From Nocardioides albus (lineage in GTDB: Bacteria > Actinomycetota > Actinomycetes > Propionibacteriales > Nocardioidaceae), in the NCBI RefSeq assembly GCF_014648255.1, contig NZ_BMQT01000009.1:62001-126000 (forward strand): a stretch of DNA of 64,000 nucleotides, written 5' to 3'. The notes beneath the pieces are model-generated. The model ran no database searches and was not told the DNA's origin. It worked only from the letters and a program-made list of their open reading frames with translations. This document shows, piece after piece, positions 16,948 to 24,852 of this stretch; positions within the stretch are counted from its first letter, which is position 1; the number at the start of each line of letters is the position of its first letter. The position numbers and the translations under genes were made by a program.

Positions 16948-18594
16948 ATGTCCCACACCATGCTTCGTCTCAAGAGATCACCGGGCCGGACCGTCGGCGC
17001 AGCCGTCGCCGCCGCCTGTCTCGCCCTGACCGCCGCCTGCGGCACGGGCGCAGACACCTCCGGGAAAGGCAAGATCGTCGAGGACGCGGGGCCGCCCCAG
17101 GACGGCGGCATCCTGCACACGGCGGCCACCACCGACGCCCCTTCGCTGGACATCCACAAGGAGGCGTCCTACATGACCCACGTCGCGGTCGGGACCGTCT
17201 ACAGCCGGCTGGTCGCGCCGAAGACCGGCCAGGACGTCGAGTACGGCTCCAGCGAGCTCGAGGGCGACCTGGCCGAGAAGTGGTCGAAGTCGGACGACCT
17301 GAAGACCTGGACCTTCAACCTCCGGCAGGGTGTGAAGTTCCACGACAAGCCGCCGGTCGACGGCCGCGAGCTCACCTCGGCCGACGTGAAGTGCACGGTC
17401 GATCGGATCAAGAGCCTGCCCGGGCACCAGCTCGGCCTGGTCGCCAACGTCGCCGAGCTGGAGACCCCCGACCCGTACACCGTGGTCTTCACGCTCCAGT
17501 CGGCGAACACCGCCTTCGACCAGACGATGGCCAACCCGTTCATGTCGATCCTCCCCTGCGAGGGCACCAAGGGCGAGTTCGACCTGGCCGAGGACGCCAT
17601 CGGCACCGGTCCGTTCATGCTGAAGAGCTGGAAGCGCGACCAGGAGCGCGTCATGGAGAAGAACCCCGACTACTTCGTCGAGGGTCTCCCCCACCTGGAC
17701 GGCATCCAGACCACCGTGCTCCCCGACGCGCAGGCACAGATCGCTGCGCTGCGCAGCGGCAAGCTCGACATGATCTCCTCGCTCTCCACCGAGAAGCGCC
17801 AGGTCGACCAGCTCCTCAACCAGATCGACGGGTTGCAGCTGCGTACCGAGAAGGGCATCACCCAGACCCGGGTCTTCATGAACGCAGCCGAAGGGCCGTT
17901 CAGCAAGCTCGAGGTCCGTCGCGCGGTCGCGCACGCGATCGACAAGGAAGGCATGATCAAGGCGCTCCGCTCGGGCGGGACGCTCACCGGCCCGATCACG
18001 CCCACGCTGTTCGGCGCACTGCCCCAGGACGAGGTCGACGAGCTGTTGGAGTACGACCCCGAGAAGGCCAAGGAGCTGCTGGCAGAGGCCGGGTACCCGA
18101 ACGGCTTCGAGGCCGACCTGGTCGCCACCGACGGCTACGGCGAGACGATCCTGCGCGAGGCCCAGTGGATCCAGGAGGACCTCGGCAAGATCGGCATCAA
18201 GCTGACCATCGACCAGCAGGACTACGCCACCTACGTCAGCTCCACGTGGCCCGAGACGAAGTACGACATCATGTACGGCCTGCAGACCCCCATGCTGACG
18301 GCCGACGAGTACCTCACCTCGGAATACACCAGCACCGGGACCCGCAACTGGTCGAAGGTCGACGACCCCGAGCTCGACAAGATGGTCGCCGCCCAGCGTG
18401 TCATCACCGACGAGGCCGAGCGGGAGAAGGCGCTGCAGGACATCGAGCGCTACATCATGGAGAACGTCTCCACCCCGCTGCCGCTCTACGCGTACGACAC
18501 CCAGACGCTCTACTCGGGCAAGGTCCACGACTACCACCCCCACCCGGACTACTCCTCCCGCGAGCTCCAGAACATGTGGATGGAGCAGGAGTGA
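16948..18594 (+). CDS. Family 5 extracellular solute-binding lipoprotein
   Basis: The 548-residue substrate-binding protein of the ABC importer. A basic N-terminus and hydrophobic stretch end in the lipobox LTAAC near residue 29-33, so the mature protein is lipid-anchored outside the membrane. The SBP_bac_5 fold is shown by DLAEKWSKSDDLKTWTFNLR followed by GVKFHDG-like FHDKPPVDGRELTSADV. The ATG at 16948 sits seven bases from AAGGA; a GTG at 16945 is too close. The natural ligand of this family can be peptides, sugars, nickel or acyl compounds. The catabolic genes downstream suggest a carboxylic acid or an ester or amide of one (inference). Confidence 0.93.
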   Translation: MSHTMLRLKRSPGRTVGAAVAAACLALTAACGTGADTSGKGKIVEDAGPPQDGGILHTAATTDAPSLDIHKEASYMTHVAVGTVYSRLVAPKTGQDVEYGSSELEGDLAEKWSKSDDLKTWTFNLRQGVKFHDKPPVDGRELTSADVKCTVDRIKSLPGHQLGLVANVAELETPDPYTVVFTLQSANTAFDQTMANPFMSILPCEGTKGEFDLAEDAIGTGPFMLKSWKRDQERVMEKNPDYFVEGLPHLDGIQTTVLPDAQAQIAALRSGKLDMISSLSTEKRQVDQLLNQIDGLQLRTEKGITQTRVFMNAAEGPFSKLEVRRAVAHAIDKEGMIKALRSGGTLTGPITPTLFGALPQDEVDELLEYDPEKAKELLAEAGYPNGFEADLVATDGYGETILREAQWIQEDLGKIGIKLTIDQQDYATYVSSTWPETKYDIMYGLQTPMLTADEYLTSEYTSTGTRNWSKVDDPELDKMVAAQRVITDEAEREKALQDIERYIMENVSTPLPLYAYDTQTLYSGKVHDYHPHPDYSSRELQNMWMEQE

Positions 18595-19457
18595 GCAGCG
18601 GCCCTCCCGTGCGGGAGGACTCCTGTCGCATCGATGCGATCTGGGACGTCGGCGAGGCCCCGCCGCGACCGGAGGAGCCGGTGGAGGTCACCGGCGGCGT
18701 CCACCTGCTGCTCGCGCCGAACGCCAACCACTGGACGTACGAGGGCACGAACACCTGGATCGTCGTCGGGGACGGTCGGGCGGTGGTCATCGACCCCGGT
18801 CCGACCGACCCCGGCCATCTGGACCGGATCGACGAGGTGGTCCGCGATGCGGGTGCCCGCGTCGAGACGGTTCTCCTCAGCCACCATCACGGCGACCACT
18901 CCCAGGCCGCCCATGCAGTCGCCGAGCGCTGGCAGGCCGCGATCAGACCACGGATCCAGCAGGGGGTCATCCCCGACGGGAGCCGGCTCGACCTGGGCCG
19001 GCGTACAGAGATCCGCACCCTCTCCACCCCCGGGCACACATCCGACGGCGTGAGCTTCTCGCTCGGCGACCGACGCGTGATGCTCACCGGCGACACCGTG
19101 CTGGCCCGGTTCAACCCGTACATCTCGCATCCTGACGGCACCGTCGCGGACATCCTCGGCTCGATGGCCAGGATCGCCGACCTTGTCGACGACGACTGGA
19201 TCCTGCTGCCGGGCCACGGGCCGGCAGTGCGCGAGCCGACCACCTACCTGCACGCGCGGATCACCGACAGGCAGCGCCGGATCGACCAGGTCGCCGGGCT
19301 GCTCGCCGACGGGGTGGCACGCGAGCAGATCACCGACCACGTCTACGCCAAGGTCGACGACCAACGTCGTCCGGCCGCTCGGGCCTCGGTCGAGGCCATC
19401 CTGCACTACCTCGACACTCGTGCCCTCGGAGCGCGGGAGAAAGGCAGCACCGTATGA
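18591..19457 (+). CDS. Metallo-beta-lactamase fold hydrolase (LACTB2-like)
   Basis: A 288-residue hydrolase with the MBL metal site SHHHGDH near residue 97-103, the GTNTWIV start motif, TPGHTSDGVSF near 150 and LTGDTVLARF near 168. A C-terminal winged-helix-like tail (from about 230) is as in the LACTB2 group. The GTG start overlaps the binding-protein stop (GTGA), so translation is coupled to the importer. In this context it might hydrolyse an imported ester, lactone or a CoA thioester; which one cannot be told from sequence. The next gene starts with a four-base overlap. Confidence 0.88.
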   Translation: MSSGPPVREDSCRIDAIWDVGEAPPRPEEPVEVTGGVHLLLAPNANHWTYEGTNTWIVVGDGRAVVIDPGPTDPGHLDRIDEVVRDAGARVETVLLSHHHGDHSQAAHAVAERWQAAIRPRIQQGVIPDGSRLDLGRRTEIRTLSTPGHTSDGVSFSLGDRRVMLTGDTVLARFNPYISHPDGTVADILGSMARIADLVDDDWILLPGHGPAVREPTTYLHARITDRQRRIDQVAGLLADGVAREQITDHVYAKVDDQRRPAARASVEAILHYLDTRALGAREKGSTV

Positions 19458-19900
19458 CCACGAAGGACCCCGAGGTGTCTCCGGAGGCGCGGTTCGCGCC
19501 GCGGGCGACGCCGGAGACCCAGCCCTACTGGGACGCCACCGCCGCCGGCAGGCTCGATCTGCCGAGGTGCAGACCGTGCGACCAGGTCTTCTTCTACCCG
19601 CGCTCGTCCTGCCCGCGGTGCGGTTCCACCGACCTGGAGTGGGTGACCTGCTCGGGCAGGGGCCTGCTGCACACCTACGTCGTCTCCCACCGACCCGCAC
19701 CCGGCTTCCCGGTGCCGACCGTGATCGCCGTCGTCGAGCTCGAGGAAGGCCCCCGGATGATGACCAACCTCGTCGATGCCGAGCCGGAGACGCTCGAGCT
19801 CGACATGCCCGTGGAGGTGCGGTTCGAGCAGCGTACGGGCGTTGCCGTTCCCGTCTTCGTCCCGGTGAGCGAGAACGCTGCGAAGGAGGAGGCCCGATGA
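19454..19900 (+). CDS. DUF35 zinc-ribbon/OB-fold protein (thiolase partner)
   Basis: A 148-residue protein with the DUF35 layout: a rubredoxin-like zinc ribbon CRPCDQVFFYPRSSCPRC (two C-x2-C pairs near residues 38-56), then an OB fold with GRGLLHTYVV and the end motif. Proteins of this type form a complex with thiolase-like proteins and are needed for their activity, as in the Ltp2 aldolase system of steroid side-chain degradation. The partner gene follows immediately with an ATGA overlap and an AAGGAGGAG ribosome site, supporting a 1:1 complex. Confidence 0.9.
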   Translation: MTTKDPEVSPEARFAPRATPETQPYWDATAAGRLDLPRCRPCDQVFFYPRSSCPRCGSTDLEWVTCSGRGLLHTYVVSHRPAPGFPVPTVIAVVELEEGPRMMTNLVDAEPETLELDMPVEVRFEQRTGVAVPVFVPVSENAAKEEAR

Positions 19901-21039
19901 GTCGCGACGTCGTCATCATGGGCGCGGCCGAGACCGACATCGGCAAGCTGCCCCACACCTCGACCCTCGAGCTGCATGTCGAGGGTGCCCGTCGGGCGCT
20001 CGCCGACGCGAACCTGACCAAGGATCAGGTCGACGGGATCGCCTCGGTCTCGGTTCCCGGCCCGATCCAGGTCTCGCACGCCCTCGGGATCACCCCGACC
20101 TACGTCGACGGCACCGGCGTCGGCGGCTCCTCCTTCCTCTTCCACGTACGTCACGCGACAGCGGCGATCAAGGCGGGCTACGCCGACGTCGTGCTGATCA
20201 CCCACGGCGAGTCCGGGCGGTCCCGGGTGGGCGCACCACCGTTTCCCCGCGGGAACGACTCGGTGATGGCGCAGTTCGAGATGCCGTACGGGATCGTCGG
20301 TCCGCCGACCAGCTTCACCGTGCCGGCCCGCCGGTTCCTGCACGAGACCGACAACACCCTCGAGCAGCTCGCCGAGGTCGCGGTCGCCCAACGGCGCTGG
20401 GCCGCCCGCAACCCTCGGGCGATGTTCCGGGACGAGGTCACCGTCGACGACGTCCTCGGCGCCAAGATGATCGCCGACCCGTTCACGTTGCTGATGTGCT
20501 GCCTGGTGACCGACGGTGGCGGAGCCCTGGTCGTCGCCTCGCGGGAGTTCGCCGAGGCGCACGGCAGCGACAAGCCGCTGGTCCACATCCTCGGCACCGG
20601 CGAAGCGGCCACCACGCCGCTGATCTCGCAGATGGAGGACATGACCCGCTGCAAGCAGTTCACGCTGTCCAGCCAGGCGGCGTTCAAGGAGTCCGGCACC
20701 TCGCCCGCGGACATCGACCATCTGATGATCTACGACGCCTTCGCGCACGTCCCTCTCTACGGCCTCGAGGACATGGGTTTCGTCGGCCGCGGGGAGTCGG
20801 GGGCGTTCGTCGCCGATGGCCACACCTCGCCCGGCGGGCGGCTGCCGATGAACACCAACGGCGGCGGGATGTCCTACACCCACACCGGCATGTACGGGAT
20901 GTTCGCGATCCAGGAGTCCGTACGCCAGCTGCGCGGCGAGGCCGCCGCGCAGGTCGACGACGTCAGCACCAGCCTGGTGCTCGGCAACGGCGGCATGTTC
21001 ATGAGCGCGGCGACCCTGATCCTCGCCAACCAGCCCTGA
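19897..21039 (+). CDS. Thiolase-like / lipid-transfer (Ltp2-type) protein, probable retro-aldolase
   Basis: A 380-residue thiolase-superfamily protein of the SCP-x/Ltp group. The usual nucleophile Cys of thiolases is not found: the segment reads GTGVGGSSFLFHV near residue 72. The later catalytic positions are aromatic or changed (IYDAFAHVPLYG near 278, GMSYTHTGMYG near 324). Ltp2-like proteins with DUF35 partners instead cleave beta-hydroxyacyl-CoA by retro-aldol reaction using tyrosines, so an aldol-lyase role is more likely than thiolysis. This is inferred from motifs and the adjacent DUF35 gene. The next gene is 47 bases on. Confidence 0.88.
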   Translation: MSRDVVIMGAAETDIGKLPHTSTLELHVEGARRALADANLTKDQVDGIASVSVPGPIQVSHALGITPTYVDGTGVGGSSFLFHVRHATAAIKAGYADVVLITHGESGRSRVGAPPFPRGNDSVMAQFEMPYGIVGPPTSFTVPARRFLHETDNTLEQLAEVAVAQRRWAARNPRAMFRDEVTVDDVLGAKMIADPFTLLMCCLVTDGGGALVVASREFAEAHGSDKPLVHILGTGEAATTPLISQMEDMTRCKQFTLSSQAAFKESGTSPADIDHLMIYDAFAHVPLYGLEDMGFVGRGESGAFVADGHTSPGGRLPMNTNGGGMSYTHTGMYGMFAIQESVRQLRGEAAAQVDDVSTSLVLGNGGMFMSAATLILANQP

Positions 21040-21086
21040 CCAGCCCTGAACCAGCACTGACCCCACCACCCGAAGGAGCAGGACCC

Positions 21087-22001
21087 ATGGCAGACACCGA
21101 CCGACAGGTCGTCATCATCACCGGCGCCGGGCGTGGACTCGGCCGCGCCCACGCCCTCGAGTTCGCGCGGCGTGGAGCCGTCGTCGTGGTCAACGACCTC
21201 GGCGCCGGCCTCGACGGCACCGGCAAGGCCGACGACCCCGCCCAGCAGGTCGTCGAGGAGGTGCGCGCACTCGGCGGCGAGGCGATCGCCAACGGCAGCG
21301 ACATCAGTGATCCCGAAGGCGCGCAGAAGCTGTTCCAGGACGCCCTCAACGAGTGGGGCAAGGTCGACGTCCTGGTCAACAACGCCGGCATCCTGCGCGA
21401 CCGGATGCTGGTCAACATGTCCATCGACGAGTGGGACGCCGTCGTCAAGGTCCATCTCCGCGGCACCTTCGCGCCGATGAGCGTGGCCGCCCAGCACTGG
21501 CGCGAGCTCTCCAAGAACGGCGAGGACGTCGATGCCCGGATCATCAACACCACGTCCTCATCGGGCATCTACGGCAACCCGGGACAGATCAACTACGGCG
21601 CCGCCAAGGCCGGGATCGCGGCGATGACCGTGATCGCCGCCCAGGAGCTGCGCCGCTACGGCATCACGGTCAACGCGATCGCCCCGGCCGCGCTGACCCG
21701 GATGACCGAGAACCTCAACCCCAACCGGCCTCAGGTGGCCGAGGGCGAGTGGAACCCGGGCGCACCGGAGAACGTCTCCCCTGTGGTCGCCTGGCTGGCC
21801 TCGCCGTCCGCGCGCGAGGTGACCGGCCGCGTCTTCAACGTACGTGGTGGACACGTCAGCGTGGCCGAGGGCTGGGTCGCCGGCCCGACCGAGGAGAAGG
21901 ACGGGCCGTGGACCGTCGAGGAGCTCGACGTGGTGCTTCCCAGCATGATCGCTGACGCTCGCGCGAACTCGCTCACCAACGGAAGGACCCCCGAGGCATG
22001 A
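21087..22001 (+). CDS. Short-chain dehydrogenase (3-hydroxyacyl-CoA dehydrogenase-like)
   Basis: A 304-residue SDR with the NAD(P) motif TGAGRGLG at 12-19, NDLGAGLDG near 40, NNAG near 97, and the catalytic pair in YGAAK near 170-174 preceded by the active-site Ser region TTSSSG. The length, the NDLG cofactor motif and the insert after the active site match the dehydrogenase domain of peroxisomal-type multifunctional enzymes (MFE-2). It would oxidise a 3-hydroxyacyl-CoA made by the MaoC hydratase encoded next (ATGA overlap). An AAGGAG site precedes the ATG. Confidence 0.9.
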   Translation: MADTDRQVVIITGAGRGLGRAHALEFARRGAVVVVNDLGAGLDGTGKADDPAQQVVEEVRALGGEAIANGSDISDPEGAQKLFQDALNEWGKVDVLVNNAGILRDRMLVNMSIDEWDAVVKVHLRGTFAPMSVAAQHWRELSKNGEDVDARIINTTSSSGIYGNPGQINYGAAKAGIAAMTVIAAQELRRYGITVNAIAPAALTRMTENLNPNRPQVAEGEWNPGAPENVSPVVAWLASPSAREVTGRVFNVRGGHVSVAEGWVAGPTEEKDGPWTVEELDVVLPSMIADARANSLTNGRTPEA

Positions 22002-22858
22002 GTCTCGACCAGTCCGTCATCGGCGTACGCTCCGAGCCCGAGGCGCGCTCCTGGACCAGCGCCGACACCCTGTTGTACGCCCTCGGGGTCGGTGCCGGTC
22101 ACGACGATCCGCTCAGCGATCTGGCCTACACCACCGAGCACGGGGACGACGCGTGCCCGGAGCAGAAGGTGCTGCCCACCTTCGGGGTGATGGTCACCTG
22201 GGGCGCCAGGCGCGGGGGGCGGAAGATGGGCGACTTCAACCCCGCCATGCTGGTCCACGCCGAGCAGGAGGTCGTCCTCCATCGCCCGCTGACCGCGTCA
22301 GGTACGGTCTCGCTCACCTCCCAGGTGACCGGCATGTACGACAAGGGCTCGGGAGCCCTGGTCACGAGCGAGGCCGAGGCGGTCGACCCGGGCTCCGGCG
22401 ACCCCGTCGTGACCACCCGAAGCTCGGTGTTCATCCGCGGAGAAGGCGGCTTCGGCGGCGATCCTGGTCCCAAGGCGGTCTCGCCGATCCCGGAGCGTGA
22501 CCCCGACGCGGTGGCGGCGATGCCGACCTGGCCCGGCCAGGCGCTGCTCTACCGCCTCAGCGGCGACCGCAATCCCCTGCACTCGGACCCGCGCTTCTCC
22601 GCGCGGGGAGGCTTCGAACGCCCGATCCTGCACGGGCTCTGCACCTACGGGGTCACCGGCCGAGCGCTGCTACGTACGATCGCCGAAGGCGACGGGGACC
22701 GGCTGGCGACGATGAGCGGGCGTTTCTCCGCACCAGTCCTCCCCGGGGAGGCCCTTCAGGTCGCGATGTGGCGCGTCGACGACGCCACGACTGCCTTCCA
22801 GACCCGAAAGGAGGACGGCACCGTGGTCATCGACCGTGGAGTGGCCACCTGGCGCTGA
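21998..22858 (+). CDS. MaoC-like enoyl-CoA hydratase 2 (double hot-dog)
   Basis: A 286-residue two-domain hot-dog protein. The hydratase-2 motif is LSGDRNPLHSDP near residues 187-198, with Asp and His as the expected catalytic pair, and GFERPILHGLCTYG near 210 follows. The N-terminal half is the inactive dehydratase domain found in MFE-2 type hydratases. It should hydrate a 2-enoyl-CoA to the 3-hydroxy form, matching the acyl-CoA dehydrogenase encoded at 23680 and the SDR just before it. This is the last gene of the operon that begins at 13052. Confidence 0.92.
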   Translation: MSLDQSVIGVRSEPEARSWTSADTLLYALGVGAGHDDPLSDLAYTTEHGDDACPEQKVLPTFGVMVTWGARRGGRKMGDFNPAMLVHAEQEVVLHRPLTASGTVSLTSQVTGMYDKGSGALVTSEAEAVDPGSGDPVVTTRSSVFIRGEGGFGGDPGPKAVSPIPERDPDAVAAMPTWPGQALLYRLSGDRNPLHSDPRFSARGGFERPILHGLCTYGVTGRALLRTIAEGDGDRLATMSGRFSAPVLPGEALQVAMWRVDDATTAFQTRKEDGTVVIDRGVATWR

Positions 22859-22880
22859 TCGTCGCTCTCGGTGGTCGCGC

Positions 22881-22906
22881 TAGGCCTCGGGCTCTGCTCA
22901 GAGGCC
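22881..22906. terminator. Possible weak terminator between the MaoC and TetR genes
   Basis: GGCCTC at 22883-22888 can pair with GAGGCC at 22901-22906 in the short gap between the convergent genes, overlapping the TetR stop. The stem is only six base pairs. Confidence 0.3.
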
Positions 22907-23539
22907 CGCGGGCACGTCCGCGGTGAGCTCGCCGTCGAAGAGCCGTTGGGCCAGCGCGATCGCGTGCCGGGCGACCCTCCTCGCCTGGCGCTTGGTCTCG
23001 CACCCGGCCGTCATCCGGGCCGCCTCACCGATGAGCGCGGTCAGGATCGCACCCAGGAGCTTGTCCTCGTCGCTGGCACCGAGGCCGAGGACCTGCAGGT
23101 TGCGGCGGATCCACTCGGTGTTGCGGCGTCGGCGCATCACCTCGAATCCGGGCGGGCCGTCTCCGGCGTAGAAGACCGGGAGCAGCTCGCGGTCCTCCCA
23201 GACGGCGTCGAGATAGGCCAGTGCACCTGCTTCGAACTGGTCGAGCGGCGACTCCACGCCGCTCTTGCGGATCTTCGCCACGCTCGCAGCCGCAGCGGCC
23301 GCGAGCCGGTCGACGTACTCCTCCCACAGCGCGAGGTAGAGCTGTTCCTTGCCACCGAAGTGGTGGTAGACGCTGCCGACGCTGGAGTCCGCGCGGGCGA
23401 CGACGTCGGACACGCTCGCCACCGTGTAGCCCTTCTCGGCGAAGACCTCCCGCGAGGCGTCCAAGAGCTGACGACGCGTCTCCTCGGTCCTGGCCCAACG
23501 ACGCCCTCCGGGGCTCTGCGGTTCGACCTCTAGCGACAT
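22898..23539 (-). CDS. TetR-family transcriptional regulator of the catabolic island
   Basis: A 213-residue regulator. The N-terminal helix-turn-helix is at about 17-65 (LLDASREVFAEKGYTVASVS, then VVARADSSVGSVYHHFGGKE in parts), and the C-terminal ligand domain is helical. It is encoded divergently from the acyl-CoA dehydrogenase gene, with a palindrome between them at 23634-23652 that is also present in front of the ABC operon at 12975. The simplest reading is that this protein represses both operons and itself until an acyl-CoA intermediate binds. That is inference from position and motif only. Confidence 0.88.
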   Translation of the reverse strand: MSLEVEPQSPGGRRWARTEETRRQLLDASREVFAEKGYTVASVSDVVARADSSVGSVYHHFGGKEQLYLALWEEYVDRLAAAAAASVAKIRKSGVESPLDQFEAGALAYLDAVWEDRELLPVFYAGDGPPGFEVMRRRRNTEWIRRNLQVLGLGASDEDKLLGAILTALIGEAARMTAGCETKRQARRVARHAIALAQRLFDGELTADVPAGL

Positions 23540-23633
23540 CGTTCACTCCTCGTCGTCCTGCGGGATCTTCTCAGAATATGCGCAATTCCTCTTGACGACG
23601 AACCGCGACTGCGTGACGCTTCTCATAGTCCAT

Positions 23634-23652
23634 TCTAGAAAATGATTCTAGA
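23634..23652. promoter_or_regulatory. Palindromic operator between TetR and acyl-CoA dehydrogenase genes
   Basis: A perfect 7-5-7 palindrome TCTAGAA-AATGA-TTCTAGA. A weaker related half-site (ACTCTAA) follows at 23659-23665. It ends 27 bp before the dehydrogenase ATG. A -35-like TTGACG is at 23592-23597. The arms resemble those of KstR-type lipid regulators (TAGAAC..GTTCTA) but the spacer is one base longer. Confidence 0.65.
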
Positions 23653-23679
23653 AACTCACTCTAACTGAAGGAGCGGGCA

Positions 23680-24852
23680 ATGATCGACTTCGCGCTGGGA
23701 GAAGAGCATCGAGCGGTCAAGGAGGCGGTTCGCCAGTTCATCACCAAAGAGGTGATGCCACTGGAGGACCAGGTTCTCCTCAACGAGCGAAACGGCAGGC
23801 CGGCCCTCGAGCCGGGCCAGCTCAAGGACCTGCAGGCAAAGGCCCGCAAGTACGGCTACTGGGGCATCAACACGCCGGAGGAGTACGGCGGCATGGCCGC
23901 AGGCGCCCTGATGTCGGCGATCATCGCCGGCGAGGCCGGCCGCACCTTCGTGCCGTTCCGCTTCGGCGGCAGCGCGGACAACATCCTCTACGCCGGCACC
24001 GAGGCGCAGAAGCAGGAATACCTCATCCCCACCATCGAGGGCGATCGCCGCAGCTGCTTCGCCATCACCGAGCCCGGCGCTGGCTCCGACGCCCGCAACA
24101 TCCGGACCAGGGCGGTCCGTGACGGCGACGACTGGGTGATCAACGGCGAGAAGGTCTTCATCACCAACGGCAACGAGGCCGACTTCGTCATGGTCTTCGC
24201 CGTCACGGACCCGGACAAGGGTGCCGATGGCGGGGTCACCTGCTTCCTGGTCGACCGCGCGATGGGCTGGGAGTCCACGCCCATCCCGACCATGGGTGAG
24301 TGGGGCCCGGGTGCGCTGAGCTTCCAGGACGTCCGGGTCCCGAACGATCACATCCTCGGAGAGGAGGGCAAGGGCTTCGAGCTGGCGATGCAGTGGATCG
24401 GCAACGGTCGCTTCATGATCCCGGCCGGAGCCATCGGTGCGGCCGAACGCATGCTCGAGATGGCCATCGAGCACGCCAACAACCGGCACTCGATGGGTCA
24501 GCCGATCGCGAACTACCAGTTCATCCAGGGTCACATCGCCGACAGCGCCGTCGAGCTGGAGGCCGCGCGCTGGCTGACCCTGCACGCCGCCTGGCAGGTC
24601 GAGAACGGCGTCGACGCCCGGCACACCTCGTCGATCGCGAAGCTGTACGGCACCAACATGGCCAACCGCGTCGTCGACCGGGTTCTCCAGATCCACGGCG
24701 GCATGGGCTACACCAAGGAGCTCCCGCTGGAGCGCTGGTACCGCGAGCTCCGCCTGCTACGCATCTTCGAGGGCACCGACGAGATCCAGCGCCGCACGAT
24801 CGCGCGAAACCTCCTCAAGGGCCACGTCAAGGTGGGAGCGTCGCTGGCATGA
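23680..24852 (+). CDS. Acyl-CoA dehydrogenase
   Basis: A 390-residue flavoprotein that inserts the 2,3-double bond into acyl-CoA. It has CFAITEPGAGSDA near 127 (flavin and substrate contact), MGYTKELPLERWYRE near 342, and FEGTDEIQ near 361 with the catalytic Glu position of short and medium-chain enzymes filled. An AAGGAG ribosome site precedes the ATG. It is co-transcribed with the acyl-CoA synthetase gene (ATGA overlap) and supplies the enoyl-CoA for the MaoC hydratase of the neighbouring operon. Confidence 0.94.
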   Translation: MIDFALGEEHRAVKEAVRQFITKEVMPLEDQVLLNERNGRPALEPGQLKDLQAKARKYGYWGINTPEEYGGMAAGALMSAIIAGEAGRTFVPFRFGGSADNILYAGTEAQKQEYLIPTIEGDRRSCFAITEPGAGSDARNIRTRAVRDGDDWVINGEKVFITNGNEADFVMVFAVTDPDKGADGGVTCFLVDRAMGWESTPIPTMGEWGPGALSFQDVRVPNDHILGEEGKGFELAMQWIGNGRFMIPAGAIGAAERMLEMAIEHANNRHSMGQPIANYQFIQGHIADSAVELEAARWLTLHAAWQVENGVDARHTSSIAKLYGTNMANRVVDRVLQIHGGMGYTKELPLERWYRELRLLRIFEGTDEIQRRTIARNLLKGHVKVGASLA

